Part shown: positions 46,460 to 55,188 of the stretch, one piece after another
Layout: each line of letters begins with the position of its first letter
Position numbering within the stretch: the stretch's first letter is position 1
Source of the DNA: Negativicutes bacterium
Lineage (GTDB): Bacteria; Bacillota; Negativicutes; Anaeromusales; Anaeromusaceae
NCBI GenBank assembly: GCA_009929485.1
Contig: SAAJ01000006.1
Coordinates: 1-64,000, forward strand
DNA length: 64,000 bases
Reading direction: 5' to 3'
Notes under the pieces: generated by a model
Database searches by the model: none
What the model was told of the DNA's origin: nothing
The model's input: the letters and a program-made list of their open reading frames with translations, nothing else
Translations under genes and position numbers: made by a program

Positions 46460-47833
46460 TCAACGCAAGCGCTCCAGAATCGCTTCCATATGCATCCCGC
46501 GCGAGCCTTTCACAAGCACCGTATCACCCTTGCGCAAAATGCTTCGCAAGGCGTATTGCGCCTCGCCATGATCATTGCAGGCCAAAGCAATTTCCGCTCC
46601 TGCCAGCCTGGCTGCTTCCGCAATATAGCCAGCCAAAGGGCCTACGGTCACAACATGACGTATGCCGGAAGTAACCAAATGAATACCGATAGCTCGATGC
46701 GCTTCAATAGCAGCATCCCCCAATTCCAGCATATCTCCTAAAACAGCCACAACCCGTCCCTGGGCGATGGCAGCCACGGTGTCAATAGCCGCTCGCATCG
46801 AGAGCGGACTGGCGTTATAGGCGTCATTCACCAAAAGATACCGCGGCGTCTGTTCAAATTCGAAGCGCATGCCGCTCGGCTCATATTGCTGCAGCGCGGC
46901 AGCAATATCCGCCAGCGACAATCCCGCCGCTTCTCTCGCTATCGCAACAGCAGCCAAGCTGTTATATACATTGTGTACACCTACCGCAGGAATCTCCATT
47001 ACTTGCCGCTCATCTTTATAGCAGCATACATAACGAATACCTTGGGCTGAATAATGGACATTCTCCGCCCACACGTCCGCCTTTTCATTCAAGCCATAAG
47101 AAACTACACGGCAGGGAGCTTGCGCCGCCATAGACCTCACCAGAGCATCATCCTGGTTCAATACGGCTATGCCGTCATTGGGAAGCGCCTGCACCAGCTC
47201 CGCCTTTGCTTTAGCAATATTGGCCACAGACCCGAGAAGTTCCAAATGCGTTTCTCCTACATTGGTTACAATGCCCTGTGTCGGCCGGGCAATATCCGCT
47301 AGTTCCGCGATCTGCCCCAAGCCTCTCATGCCCATTTCTACTACAGCCGCTTCATGAGAAGGTTCCAACGATAACAATGTTAGGGGCAGGCCAATTTCGT
47401 TATTGAAATTTCCCTTTGTTTTCAATACATTAAACCGAGCCCCTAAGGCTGCAGCCACCATATCCTTCGTACTGGTCTTCCCATTAGAGCCAGTTACGGC
47501 AATAACAGGAATGGCAAAACGCAGCCGATGAAAGCGCGCTAAATCCTGCAACGCTTTACGCGTATCGGCAACCAGTACAACCGGGAGAGATACGTCTTCT
47601 AACAATGCATCTTCACGCTGCACCACCAGAGCCGCCGCGCCAGCCTGTATCGCGTCAGCCAAAAAATGATGGGCGTCAAAGGACTCCCCGGCCAAGGCTA
47701 CAAAAAGCTCGCCCGGCTGCAACGCGCGCGTATCGGTTGCAACCCCTTCGCAAGGCTGTTGCTCACCTTTTCCCCGTACTACCTTGCCGCCTGTGGCCTC
47801 CACTATCTCCGCTAATGTAAACCGTGCACTCAT
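46460..47833 (-). CDS. murF: UDP-MurNAc-tripeptide--D-Ala-D-Ala ligase
   Basis: 457 residues from the ATG with AAAAGGAGG upstream. ATP loop AVTGSNGKTSTKDMVAA; NDAYNASPLSMRAAID and VLGDMLELG are the ligase motifs. It adds D-Ala-D-Ala to complete the pentapeptide. It follows murE by 2 bp. Confidence 0.96.
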   Translation of the reverse strand: MSARFTLAEIVEATGGKVVRGKGEQQPCEGVATDTRALQPGELFVALAGESFDAHHFLADAIQAGAAALVVQREDALLEDVSLPVVLVADTRKALQDLARFHRLRFAIPVIAVTGSNGKTSTKDMVAAALGARFNVLKTKGNFNNEIGLPLTLLSLEPSHEAAVVEMGMRGLGQIAELADIARPTQGIVTNVGETHLELLGSVANIAKAKAELVQALPNDGIAVLNQDDALVRSMAAQAPCRVVSYGLNEKADVWAENVHYSAQGIRYVCCYKDERQVMEIPAVGVHNVYNSLAAVAIAREAAGLSLADIAAALQQYEPSGMRFEFEQTPRYLLVNDAYNASPLSMRAAIDTVAAIAQGRVVAVLGDMLELGDAAIEAHRAIGIHLVTSGIRHVVTVGPLAGYIAEAARLAGAEIALACNDHGEAQYALRSILRKGDTVLVKGSRGMHMEAILERLR

Positions 47834-47835
47834 CT

Positions 47836-49326
47836 TTATGCCTCCTTTTGCCGCAGCCATTCCTGAATTATTTCCTTATCATCAAAATGAATTGTCTTGT
47901 CTTTTAAAATTTGATAGTTTTCATGTCCTTTGCCAGCTACTAAAATAATATCGCCTGGCTGAGCCAATTCCAAGGCCCGTCCAATGCCTTGCCGGCGATC
48001 CACTATCTTTTCATATTGCACCTCCGGGCGCAACTCTTGTAAAATGCCCACTTCGATTTCACTCAAAATGGTTTCCGGCTCTTCCGAACGAGGATTGTCC
48101 GAAGTGGCGATGACCACATCGCTATACTTTGCAGCCAGCGCCCCCATCAAAGGACGTTTCGTGCGATCCCGGTCGCCGCCGCAGCCAAATACGGTCACCA
48201 CTCTGGCAGGCTTCATCTCCCTGGCTGTACGTAAAATATTTTCCAACCCGTCCGGAGTATGCGCATAATCAACAATAACAGCAAATTCCTTACCGCCGTC
48301 TACCCGTTCAAAGCGCCCAGGCACGCCGGGAAAGGAAGCCAAGGCTTCTTGGATTACCGGCCAAGACACGCCTTCGCTTAAAGCCGCTCCTATGGCTCCT
48401 AATGCATTGTAAACATTAAATCGTCCCGTGAGAAGCAGTTTAACCGGCCATGCTTCGCCTTTTCGTTGCAACAGGAAGCGCGCACCTTCCGGCGTCACCT
48501 GAACATTTTTAGCCAGCAAGTCCGCTTGGGCATCCTCAATCCCATACGTAAGTATGTCACACGCAGCCGCGTCCCGCATGACATCCGCCGCTGGATCATC
48601 CGCGTTGATTACCGCATGCTTGCCTGTTTTAGAACCAGCCTGCGAGGCAAGAGAAAACAAGCGAGCCTTAGCTTCTGCATACTCGCCAAGAGTTTTATGA
48701 AAATCCAAATGATCTTGAGTCATATTGGTAAACATAGCCATATCAAATTCACAGCCGGCAATACGGTCCAGGGCTAAAGCATGTGAAGATACTTCCATGA
48801 CGACATAATCCATGCCGGCTTCCGCCATACGCCACAGCAACGCCTGAAGTTCCACTACATCAGGCGTCGTATTCTTCGCAGGAACCTTTTCATCGCCTAT
48901 GAGCGACTGAATCGTTCCAATCAAGCCTACTCGATAGCCAGCCGCCTCCAAAATAGCTTTTAATAAATAGGTTGTCGTAGTTTTGCCGTTTGTACCGGTA
49001 ACTCCCAACAAACGCAGTTTTTGTGTCGGCCTATCATAAAAAAAAGGAACAATGCGTCCCATCGCTTCACGTACATCCGGAACCACGAGCACAGCAGCTC
49101 CTGAAACCGTTAGCGGCCTTTCCGCCAAAAGAGCCACAGCCCCTTCAGCTACTGCCTTTTCGGCAAAATCATGCCCATCTACTTTACTGCCCGGCAAACA
49201 AATAAAAAGGCTTCCCTGTGTTACTTGTCTGGAGTCCTGCGTAATGCCAGTGATTGCAGCCTCACAAATCCCTTGGTATTGGACTTCCGGCAATAGCGCT
49301 ATAATTTCTGACAGCATCTTTTGCAT
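47836..49326 (-). CDS. murE: UDP-MurNAc-L-Ala-D-Glu--meso-DAP ligase
   Basis: 496 residues. ATP loop GVTGTNGKTTTTYLL near 110 and the DNPRSEEP motif near 403, which in the family reads diaminopimelate, fitting the presence of dapF. It starts its own unit: a terminator and promoter separate it from ftsL, where ftsI/spoVD usually lies. GAGGAG precedes the ATG. Confidence 0.96.
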   Translation of the reverse strand: MQKMLSEIIALLPEVQYQGICEAAITGITQDSRQVTQGSLFICLPGSKVDGHDFAEKAVAEGAVALLAERPLTVSGAAVLVVPDVREAMGRIVPFFYDRPTQKLRLLGVTGTNGKTTTTYLLKAILEAAGYRVGLIGTIQSLIGDEKVPAKNTTPDVVELQALLWRMAEAGMDYVVMEVSSHALALDRIAGCEFDMAMFTNMTQDHLDFHKTLGEYAEAKARLFSLASQAGSKTGKHAVINADDPAADVMRDAAACDILTYGIEDAQADLLAKNVQVTPEGARFLLQRKGEAWPVKLLLTGRFNVYNALGAIGAALSEGVSWPVIQEALASFPGVPGRFERVDGGKEFAVIVDYAHTPDGLENILRTAREMKPARVVTVFGCGGDRDRTKRPLMGALAAKYSDVVIATSDNPRSEEPETILSEIEVGILQELRPEVQYEKIVDRRQGIGRALELAQPGDIILVAGKGHENYQILKDKTIHFDDKEIIQEWLRQKEA

Positions 49327-49358
49327 CAGTACATCTCCTCTGCATTTACTTGCTATTA

Positions 49359-49388
49359 ATTGTAACGATTACTATAAAAAAAGTCCAA
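49359..49388 (-). promoter_or_regulatory. promoter of the murE-ddl block
   Basis: TTGGAC (49383-49388) and TACAAT (49359-49364) on minus, 18-bp spacer, about 33 bp before the murE start and right after a terminator. Confidence 0.7.
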
Positions 49389-49410
49389 TCACGAAAGTAT
49401 GACAAAATAC

Positions 49411-49438
49411 GAAAAAGCAACCGTACTGGCTGCTTTTC
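49411..49438 (-). terminator. terminator after ftsL
   Basis: On minus, AAAAGCAGCC and GGTTGCTTTTT (one G-U pair) form a stem with a 5-nt loop ending in a T-run, about 30 nt past the ftsL stop. Confidence 0.72.
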
Positions 49439-49467
49439 ATAACTCTATTAATAAAAAATATAATAGC

Positions 49468-49923
49468 TTAGCGATTAGTACCTGCTTGCGCTGTCGCTCC
49501 CTTTAAGTTAGCTTTTACACGATCCCAAAGATTGTCCTGTGCTTCCACTGAAACGGCACTCGGAGCCGTCTGAGGATTAATACAGTACAAGTTTTGCGGC
49601 GTTACCATGCCTAACTCACGCGTAGCTACGGCTTGAATACGCTGTGGCGCTTTGAGTTGGGCAATTTCCAACTGCAATTGTTCGTTCTCTTTTTCCAATG
49701 ACATAATTTGGGATTTTGTCTTTACAACCGAATAGCCGGTCGTAACGACGAATTCACTGCAAACTGCACCAACAATGGCCAACACTGCTATGCCGCAAAC
49801 AAGCAAGCCTACTCTCGCTCGCAAACGAACATCGCATTGCGGTTGCTTACGAAAGGTTTTTGCAGGTGTATGTTGCTGTTCTTCTACAGGATGTTTCCAC
49901 TCCTGTCTTTGTTGAGCCAACAT
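49468..49923 (-). CDS. ftsL: FtsL-like septum protein
   Basis: 151 residues: a charged cytoplasmic tail, one transmembrane helix (about 35-57), then a coiled coil with leucine heptads (SQIMSLEKENEQLQLEIAQLKAPQRIQAVA). This is the bitopic FtsL/DivIC topology, and the position right after rsmH is the FtsL position. Sequence divergence in this family makes the name rest on topology and context. Confidence 0.82.
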   Translation of the reverse strand: MLAQQRQEWKHPVEEQQHTPAKTFRKQPQCDVRLRARVGLLVCGIAVLAIVGAVCSEFVVTTGYSVVKTKSQIMSLEKENEQLQLEIAQLKAPQRIQAVATRELGMVTPQNLYCINPQTAPSAVSVEAQDNLWDRVKANLKGATAQAGTNR

Positions 49924-49945
49924 GCAAGTCCCTCCTTGGATCTGA

Positions 49946-50887
49946 TTACCTGCCCAGTTTTTCAGCTATACGTAATTTGGCGCTTCTCGCCCTGGGATTG
50001 TTCTCCAGTTCCTGCTCTGAAGGCGTAACTGCCTTGCCTAGCAACCGCACTTGCGGCTGGTGGCCGCACATGCATATAGGAAGCTTAGGCGGACAAATAC
50101 ATCCTTTCGCCGCCGCAGCCAACGCCTGTTTCGCTGCACGGTCTTCTAGCGAATGAAAGGTAATAATGGCCAATCTCCCGCCAGGGAGTAAATGTTCAAT
50201 AGCAGTACGAAACGCCCCCTGCAAAATTTCCAGTTCTTGATTTACTTCAATCCGAATAGCCTGGAAAGTGCGTTTAGCCGGGTGCGGCCCGTCTCGCCGG
50301 GCGGCGGCTGGAATCGCTCGTTTGATAATGTCCACTAATTGACCGGTTGTCTCTATAGGGGCCGTCTGCCGAGCGGTTGCAACAAAGGAAGCAATTCGCT
50401 TAGCCCAACGCTCTTCCCCAAACTCTTTAATAATGCGCGCCAATTCCTCTTCCTCATACGTATTGACCACATCATAAGCGCTGCGCGCCTGCTGCGGATT
50501 CATCCGCATATCGAGAGGCGCATCCTGTTGATATGAAAAACCACGCTCTGCAACGTCTAACTGATGCGAAGAAACACCGAGGTCAAAAACAATGCCATTG
50601 ACCTTTTCTACGCCTAATTCCGCTAAAACATCGCCGAGACGAGAAAAATTACTGTGTATTAAATCCACTTGACATGGCACACCGCTCAGTTTTTCTCTGC
50701 CGGCCGCCAACGCCGCCGGATCTTGATCAATACCTATGAAGCGACCTTGTGCGCTCAATTGGTCCGCCAAGTATTTGGCGTGGCCAGCTCCGCCCAAGGT
50801 GCAATCTACATAAATTCCTGCAGGATCCTGCATTACCGCCTGCACGGTCTTTTCTAGCAATACGCTGACATGGTGAAACTCTTGCAA
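49946..50887 (-). CDS. rsmH: 16S rRNA (C1402-N4) methyltransferase
   Basis: 313 residues from TTG with AGGAGG at 6-nt spacing, giving LQEFHHVSVLLEKTV; an ATG 7 codons upstream overlaps the mraZ stop but has a poorer site. SAM motif DCTLGGAGHAKYL, GIVFDLGVSSHQLD and HSLEDRAAKQ are present. It modifies the ribosomal P site. Second gene of the dcw cluster. Confidence 0.95.
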   Translation of the reverse strand: MQEFHHVSVLLEKTVQAVMQDPAGIYVDCTLGGAGHAKYLADQLSAQGRFIGIDQDPAALAAGREKLSGVPCQVDLIHSNFSRLGDVLAELGVEKVNGIVFDLGVSSHQLDVAERGFSYQQDAPLDMRMNPQQARSAYDVVNTYEEEELARIIKEFGEERWAKRIASFVATARQTAPIETTGQLVDIIKRAIPAAARRDGPHPAKRTFQAIRIEVNQELEILQGAFRTAIEHLLPGGRLAIITFHSLEDRAAKQALAAAAKGCICPPKLPICMCGHQPQVRLLGKAVTPSEQELENNPRARSAKLRIAEKLGR

Positions 50888-50904
50888 AACGAACCTCCTC
50901 GTCA

Positions 50905-51336
50905 TCAAATCCCCAGATCAATCAACTCCTGGGTCAAATCCGATACGATCGGAGCCAAGGCCTCATTATAGGCCTGCCACGCATCTTGACTCCAAATTTC
51001 GATACGATTTGATACACCGATGACGACAACTTCTTTTTCTAAGCGTGCGTGTTCACGCAACACGGGCGGAAGTAAAATTCTTCCTTGTTTATCATACCCT
51101 ATTTCGGCGGCGCCTGCAAAGAAAAATCGCGCAAAAGCTCGGGCTTCCGGCTTAGCTAAGGGTAATTTTTTCAATTTTTCTTCTAAAACACTCCATTCAG
51201 ACAAGGAATAACCAAACAAGCAGGCATCAAGTCCCTTGGTAAAAACAACGGTTTCTCCCAGTTCTTCGCGGAATTTAGCAGGTAAAAACAGGCGACCTTT
51301 GGTATCTACAGTATGTTGATACTCTCCCAAAAGCAC
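50905..51336 (-). CDS. mraZ: MraZ transcriptional regulator
   Basis: 143 residues from a GTG (VLLGEYQHTVDTKGRL), matching the usual MraZ start and length; a GTG three codons upstream lies inside the operator. Two AbrB-like repeats carry DTKGRLFLPAKFRE and DKQGRILLPPVLRE. MraZ binds spaced GTGG repeats before its own gene and controls the dcw cluster; such repeats are seen here. Confidence 0.95.
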   Translation of the reverse strand: MLLGEYQHTVDTKGRLFLPAKFREELGETVVFTKGLDACLFGYSLSEWSVLEEKLKKLPLAKPEARAFARFFFAGAAEIGYDKQGRILLPPVLREHARLEKEVVVIGVSNRIEIWSQDAWQAYNEALAPIVSDLTQELIDLGI

Positions 51337-51344
51337 CTTTATCA

Positions 51345-51369
51345 CCCACTTTCCACCACTTTAACCCAC
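51345..51369 (-). promoter_or_regulatory. MraZ operator (three GTGG boxes)
   Basis: On minus, GTGGG (51365-51369), GTGGT (51355-51359) and GTGGG (51345-51349) recur at exact 10-bp intervals immediately before the mraZ start. This matches the known MraZ binding pattern. I could not fix the promoter itself; the remaining AT-rich gap to 51560 shows no clear gene. Confidence 0.85.
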
Positions 51370-51574
51370 ATTTATGGATATTCGGATTTATTCGAAAAAA
51401 TCCTGCTGATTTTTCCAAGTTTTTTACATTTTAATAAAAAGAGAGCAAACGCCCCAGACAGCGAGACTTTTGGCCTATTTTTATTCTTTTTGCGAAATTA
51501 GCTTATTTTTCCGCCTTGACTTGCGCTCTAACAGAAAAAATTTCTTTCAGCGTGTGCTCCATGCAGATCAATGT

Positions 51575-51583
51575 TATAATAAA
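51575..51583 (+). promoter_or_regulatory. extended -10 promoter of the DUF1858 gene
   Basis: TGTTATAAT on plus gives an extended -10 element (TGnTATAAT) about 45 bp before the start; the -35 region is weak. Confidence 0.5.
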
Positions 51584-51627
51584 CCATAGAATCAGTTCTA
51601 CAACAACAGAGCACTAGGAGGAAAATC

Positions 51628-51828
51628 ATGAAAAACATCACCAAAGAAATGAGCATTATCGAAGTAGTCCAACAGCACCCGGAAACGGTAGACGTATTCC
51701 GCAATTTCGGCATGGGCTGCCTAGGCTGCGCCGCCGCCCGCTTTGAAAACATCGAGCAAGGCGCCAGCGCACACGGTATTGACATCGACGCGCTGATTAC
51801 CTCGTTAAATCAAGCGATTGCACAGTAA
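51628..51828 (+). CDS. DUF1858-family small protein
   Basis: 66 residues with the DUF1858 signature: TKEMSIIEVVQQHPETVDVFRNFGMGCLGCAAARFENIEQGASAHGID, including the GMGCLGC cysteine pair. These small proteins are common in anaerobes, alone or fused to Fe-S or ScdA-like proteins; a redox or metal role is suspected, unproven. ACTAGGAGG precedes the ATG. Convergent with a thioredoxin, sharing a palindromic terminator that begins inside its stop codon. Confidence 0.85.
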   Translation: MKNITKEMSIIEVVQQHPETVDVFRNFGMGCLGCAAARFENIEQGASAHGIDIDALITSLNQAIAQ

Positions 51829-51880
51829 AAGAAGGCATAAGGAAAGCCGCCCGCGGGCGGCTTTCCTTATGCCTTCTTTT
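51827..51880. terminator. perfect 54-bp palindrome, bidirectional terminator
   Basis: Bases 51827-51853 are the exact reverse complement of 51854-51880: no loop and no mismatch. It begins AAAAGAAGG, has GCCGCCCGCGGGCGGC at its centre and ends CCTTCTTTT. It lies between the convergent DUF1858 and thioredoxin genes, with T-rich ends on both strands. Confidence 0.85.
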
Positions 51881-51891
51881 AGCGACAACGT

Positions 51892-52215
51892 TTAAAGCAA
51901 AGGCTCTATCTTTCCCAAAATAGACGTTTTCGGCAAAAAGCCGACGATTTTTTCCGCTACTTCGCCATCTTTTACCAACATCATCGTCGGCAGACCTTTA
52001 ATATCATAGCGTTGAGCTAAAGAGCGATTTTCATCTACATTGATTTTTACGATTTTCAATTTACCTGCCAGTTCTGCGGACACTTCTTCCAAAACAGGAG
52101 TCAGTTTGTTGCAATAGCTGCACCAGGGCGCCCAAAAATCAACCAACACCGGTTGCTTCTCGTCCAATACTTCCTCCTGGTACATTGCATCGTTCACTTC
52201 TTTCAAAGCAGCCAT
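51892..52215 (-). CDS. trxA: thioredoxin with WCSYC active site
   Basis: 107 residues, thioredoxin fold with FWAPWCSYCNKLTP; active-site Cys32 and Cys35 enclose Ser-Tyr rather than Gly-Pro. The cis-proline is in GLPTMMLV. The length is that of TrxA, but the changed dipeptide should shift redox potential and partner choice, so it may be a specialised thioredoxin. GGAGG precedes the ATG. Last of a CoA-binding protein-trx pair. Confidence 0.9.
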   Translation of the reverse strand: MAALKEVNDAMYQEEVLDEKQPVLVDFWAPWCSYCNKLTPVLEEVSAELAGKLKIVKINVDENRSLAQRYDIKGLPTMMLVKDGEVAEKIVGFLPKTSILGKIEPLL

Positions 52216-52614
52216 TCATACTCCTCCTTTATGTCTCAACTCGATCATTATACACGCGTCATACACTACCTGCAAGCCTAATTCTTTAGCTTTTTCCACC
52301 ACTTCCGCCGTATCAGCTCCCGGTTGCAGCCAGACCTTGGAGATATTTAAACGTTGGCATTCCTCTAAAATTCCCAAAGCAACTTTAGGAGGTACTACGA
52401 CATTTACCGCTTCAACCGGTTCCGGCAAGTCCGCTAAGGAAGCGTAGCACGTTTGGTCGTCAATTTCTTGCAATCCCGGATTGACGGGCAATACATGCAA
52501 CCCATTATTTCGCATCACTTGAAAAATTTTATAGCCAAATTTCCCCTTGTTGGATGTCGCCCCCACTAACGCCCAATTTTTACATTGCAGCAACGCTGCC
52601 ATTGTTTCTTTCAT
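52216..52614 (-). CDS. CoA-binding domain protein (YccU family)
   Basis: 132 residues with a Rossmann-like CoA-binding domain: KNWALVGATSNKGKFGYKIFQVMRNNGLHVLPVNPG, then a PEPVEAVNVVVPP and WLQPGAD segment typical of YccU/YneT. Function unknown; it resembles the N-terminal part of succinyl-CoA ligases. AAAGGAGGG precedes the ATG. Directly upstream of trxA. Confidence 0.87.
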   Translation of the reverse strand: MKETMAALLQCKNWALVGATSNKGKFGYKIFQVMRNNGLHVLPVNPGLQEIDDQTCYASLADLPEPVEAVNVVVPPKVALGILEECQRLNISKVWLQPGADTAEVVEKAKELGLQVVYDACIMIELRHKGGV

Positions 52615-52670
52615 GCGATTCCCTCCTTTAAGAAATATATTCTTTTCAGAACGCCAAAGTCCTTCCTCAA

Positions 52671-53267
52671 TCAACGCTTACCCGAACGAATCTTTGACTC
52701 TTCGCCTTTCAGCAGTCGCTGAATATTAGGGCGATGGCGCACAATGACAAAGACTGCCGCCAAAACGCCAAACGCCAAAACAGCCGGCTCTTCTCCTAAA
52801 AACCACATGCACACAGGCACCAATGCCGCTGCTACGATGGAAGCCAGCGACACATAGCGGGTCAGCCAAACAATCAGCGCCCAAACCGCAAAAACAATCA
52901 AGGTCACCTTAGGCACCAAAAAAGCAATAACTCCCAAGCCGGTCGCCACACCGCGCCCGCCTTTGAAACCCAGGAAAACAGACCAATTATGTCCGGCAAT
53001 AGCAGCAATGCCCGCTGCCACCAACCAAAGAGACGGCGCCGCCATTTGGCTGGCCAGCCAGACGCCAAAAACACCTTTGGCGGCATCCGTCAAGAACACC
53101 CAAAAAGCAGGCCAAGGTCCCAGCACCCGAAAGGCATTGGTCGCCCCAATATTACAGCTGCCCAGTTGCCGCAAATCCGTATGCCAAAACGTTTTTCCCA
53201 ACAGCAAGCCATTGGGAACAGATCCCACCAAATAGCTCACAGCGACAATCCAAAGAAACTCCACCAT
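52671..53267 (-). CDS. plsY: acyl-phosphate glycerol-3-phosphate acyltransferase
   Basis: 198 residues, five membrane segments. PlsY motifs: GSVPNGLLLGK near 16, GSCNIGATNAFRVLG near 36, and GHNWSVFLGFKGGRGVATGLG near 92. It makes lysophosphatidate from acyl-phosphate, starting phospholipid synthesis. It follows der, a common Firmicute neighbour. Confidence 0.95.
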   Translation of the reverse strand: MVEFLWIVAVSYLVGSVPNGLLLGKTFWHTDLRQLGSCNIGATNAFRVLGPWPAFWVFLTDAAKGVFGVWLASQMAAPSLWLVAAGIAAIAGHNWSVFLGFKGGRGVATGLGVIAFLVPKVTLIVFAVWALIVWLTRYVSLASIVAAALVPVCMWFLGEEPAVLAFGVLAAVFVIVRHRPNIQRLLKGEESKIRSGKR

Positions 53268-53279
53268 GCAGCCTCCTTT

Positions 53280-54611
53280 TTACGCATCTTCCTTTTCCTT
53301 GCGGTTACGCACTACCAGCTTCAGCGGCGTACCTTCAAAGCCGAAGCTTTCACGCAAGCGATTTTCCAGAAAGCGCAGATACGAAAAATGCATCAATTCC
53401 GCTTCGTTAACAAAAAAGACAAACGTCGGCGGCTGCACATCCGCCTGAGTAGCAAAATAAATACGAAGCCGCTTGCCATGTCCTGTGGGCGGCGGGTTTA
53501 TCGCTACCGCATCCTCTAGGACTTGGTTCAAAACGCTGGTTTTCACACGCATGTTGTGCTGCTCCGCCACATATTTAACAAGCTCCGTTACTCGCGGCAC
53601 CCGCTGTTTAGTCAAAGCTGACAAATACACAACCGGCGCGTACTGCAAAAAGGCCAGTTCGCTGCGAATGGCTTCGGTATAGCGCAAGGAGGTCTTGCTG
53701 TCTTTTTCCACCAAGTCCCATTTATTGACGACAATCACGCAAGCCCTGCCTGCTTCATGAGCATAACCGGCAATCTTCTTATCCTGCTCGGTTACGCCTT
53801 CTTCGGCGTCAATCACCATTAACACCACATCCGCCCGGTCCACCGCTCGCAGAGCGCGAACAACACTATAACGCTCGACCGGCAGTTCAATCTTCGCTTT
53901 ACGGCGCATTCCCGCCGTATCGATCAACATAAATTTTTGCCCGTCTTTAGTAAAATGCGTATCAATAGCGTCCCGTGTCGTACCGGGAATATCACTGACA
54001 ATAACCCTGTCTTCACCGATCATGGCGTTGACCAAGGACGATTTGCCAACATTAGGCCGACCAATTACGGCCACCTTGATTACGTCTTCTTCAACCGCTT
54101 CCGTCTCTGCGTCCGCCGGGAACGAGGCAACCACCGCATCCAGCAGATCCCCCAGCCCCATGGCGTTGGCGGCAGAAATACCGACGGGATCTCCCAAGCC
54201 CAAGTTATAGAACTCATAAATAGCCAGTTCTTGATTGATATGGTCTACCTTATTCACGGCCAGCACTACTGGTTTTCTTGTGCCGCGCAGCATATGAGCT
54301 ACTTCTTCATCCGCATTGGTCGCTCCAGTTTTGCCGTCGACCACAAATACAATAACATCCGCCTCTTCCATAGCCAAGCGAGCCTGGTGACGCATTTGGC
54401 TCAAGATTTTATCTTCTGTCTCAATCTCAATCCCGCCGGTGTCGATCATGGTGAATTCTTTTCCCAGCCACTCGCCGTCCATATAAATACGGTCCCTGGT
54501 TACTCCCGGCATGTCCTCCACAATGGATACTCTCTTCTTGCCTATCTTGTTAAACAAAGTTGATTTGCCAACATTCGGCCGGCCAACAATGGCCACAATC
54601 GGTTTGCTCAA
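53280..54611 (-). CDS. der: double GTPase Der (EngA), 50S assembly
   Basis: 443 residues from TTG ([17 protein letters not shown]) with AAGGTG seven bases upstream; the earlier ATG overlaps cobO. Two GTPase domains, each with GRPNVGKS (near 10 and 180), NKVD/NKWD and DTxG, then a KH-like domain (about 355-435). Der matures the large ribosomal subunit. Confidence 0.96.
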   Translation of the reverse strand: MSKPIVAIVGRPNVGKSTLFNKIGKKRVSIVEDMPGVTRDRIYMDGEWLGKEFTMIDTGGIEIETEDKILSQMRHQARLAMEEADVIVFVVDGKTGATNADEEVAHMLRGTRKPVVLAVNKVDHINQELAIYEFYNLGLGDPVGISAANAMGLGDLLDAVVASFPADAETEAVEEDVIKVAVIGRPNVGKSSLVNAMIGEDRVIVSDIPGTTRDAIDTHFTKDGQKFMLIDTAGMRRKAKIELPVERYSVVRALRAVDRADVVLMVIDAEEGVTEQDKKIAGYAHEAGRACVIVVNKWDLVEKDSKTSLRYTEAIRSELAFLQYAPVVYLSALTKQRVPRVTELVKYVAEQHNMRVKTSVLNQVLEDAVAINPPPTGHGKRLRIYFATQADVQPPTFVFFVNEAELMHFSYLRFLENRLRESFGFEGTPLKLVVRNRKEKEDA

Positions 54612-54651
54612 TGTCTCGCACCTTCTTTCCGCCGCAACCCTGCAGTCCGGC

Positions 54652-55188
54652 TCAATGGTCAATTCCTTCGCGCATTTCAATTCCTTGCGCAAAAGGATGA
54701 CGCAGTTCCTTCATCTCCGTAATCAAGTCCGCCTCCGCCAATACGCCTGGCGTAGCGTAGCGTCCGGTCATCACAATTTCCGCGCGCGGCTGCGGCCGCT
54801 TCTTGTGCTGCCGCAAAGCGGCGATAACTTCCGCTTCCGCCAGCAAGCCGCAAGCAATGGCGATATTGATTTCATCCAAGATAACCATATCATAGACGCC
54901 TTCTGCTAAAAAGGACTGAACCAATTCCCAGCCTTGCCGCGCCAGACGGCAATCGATTTCCTCGGGTTGGTCCAAATTGACAAAATCGTTTCTCCCTGCA
55001 GGAAACAAGTCAATCCCGTCTAACTCTTGGAGCGCCTTTACCTCGCCATACCCCGGGTCATCCTTCATGAATTGCACAATCGCAATCTTCCAGCCTTTTC
55101 CCCAGGCCCTTAGGGCCAAACCCAAAGCCGCTGTCGTCTTCCCTTTGCCATCGCCGGTATACACCTGAATCAAGCCCAAGCGCTTCAA
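54652..55188 (-). CDS. cobO: cob(I)alamin adenosyltransferase, CobO/BtuR type
   Basis: 178 residues with P-loop [26 protein letters not shown] and [13 protein letters not shown]. It adenosylates corrinoids. Its start overlaps the DUF512 stop by 4 bp, so it is translated with that radical-SAM protein. No other cobalamin gene is in the window. Confidence 0.93.
   Translation of the reverse strand: MKRLGLIQVYTGDGKGKTTAALGLALRAWGKGWKIAIVQFMKDDPGYGEVKALQELDGIDLFPAGRNDFVNLDQPEEIDCRLARQGWELVQSFLAEGVYDMVILDEINIAIACGLLAEAEVIAALRQHKKRPQPRAEIVMTGRYATPGVLAEADLITEMKELRHPFAQGIEMREGIDH

Noticed and set aside
51370-51560. Possible small gene in the mraZ-DUF1858 gap
   Set aside because: AT-rich with only short open frames and no ribosome site; treated as regulatory space.
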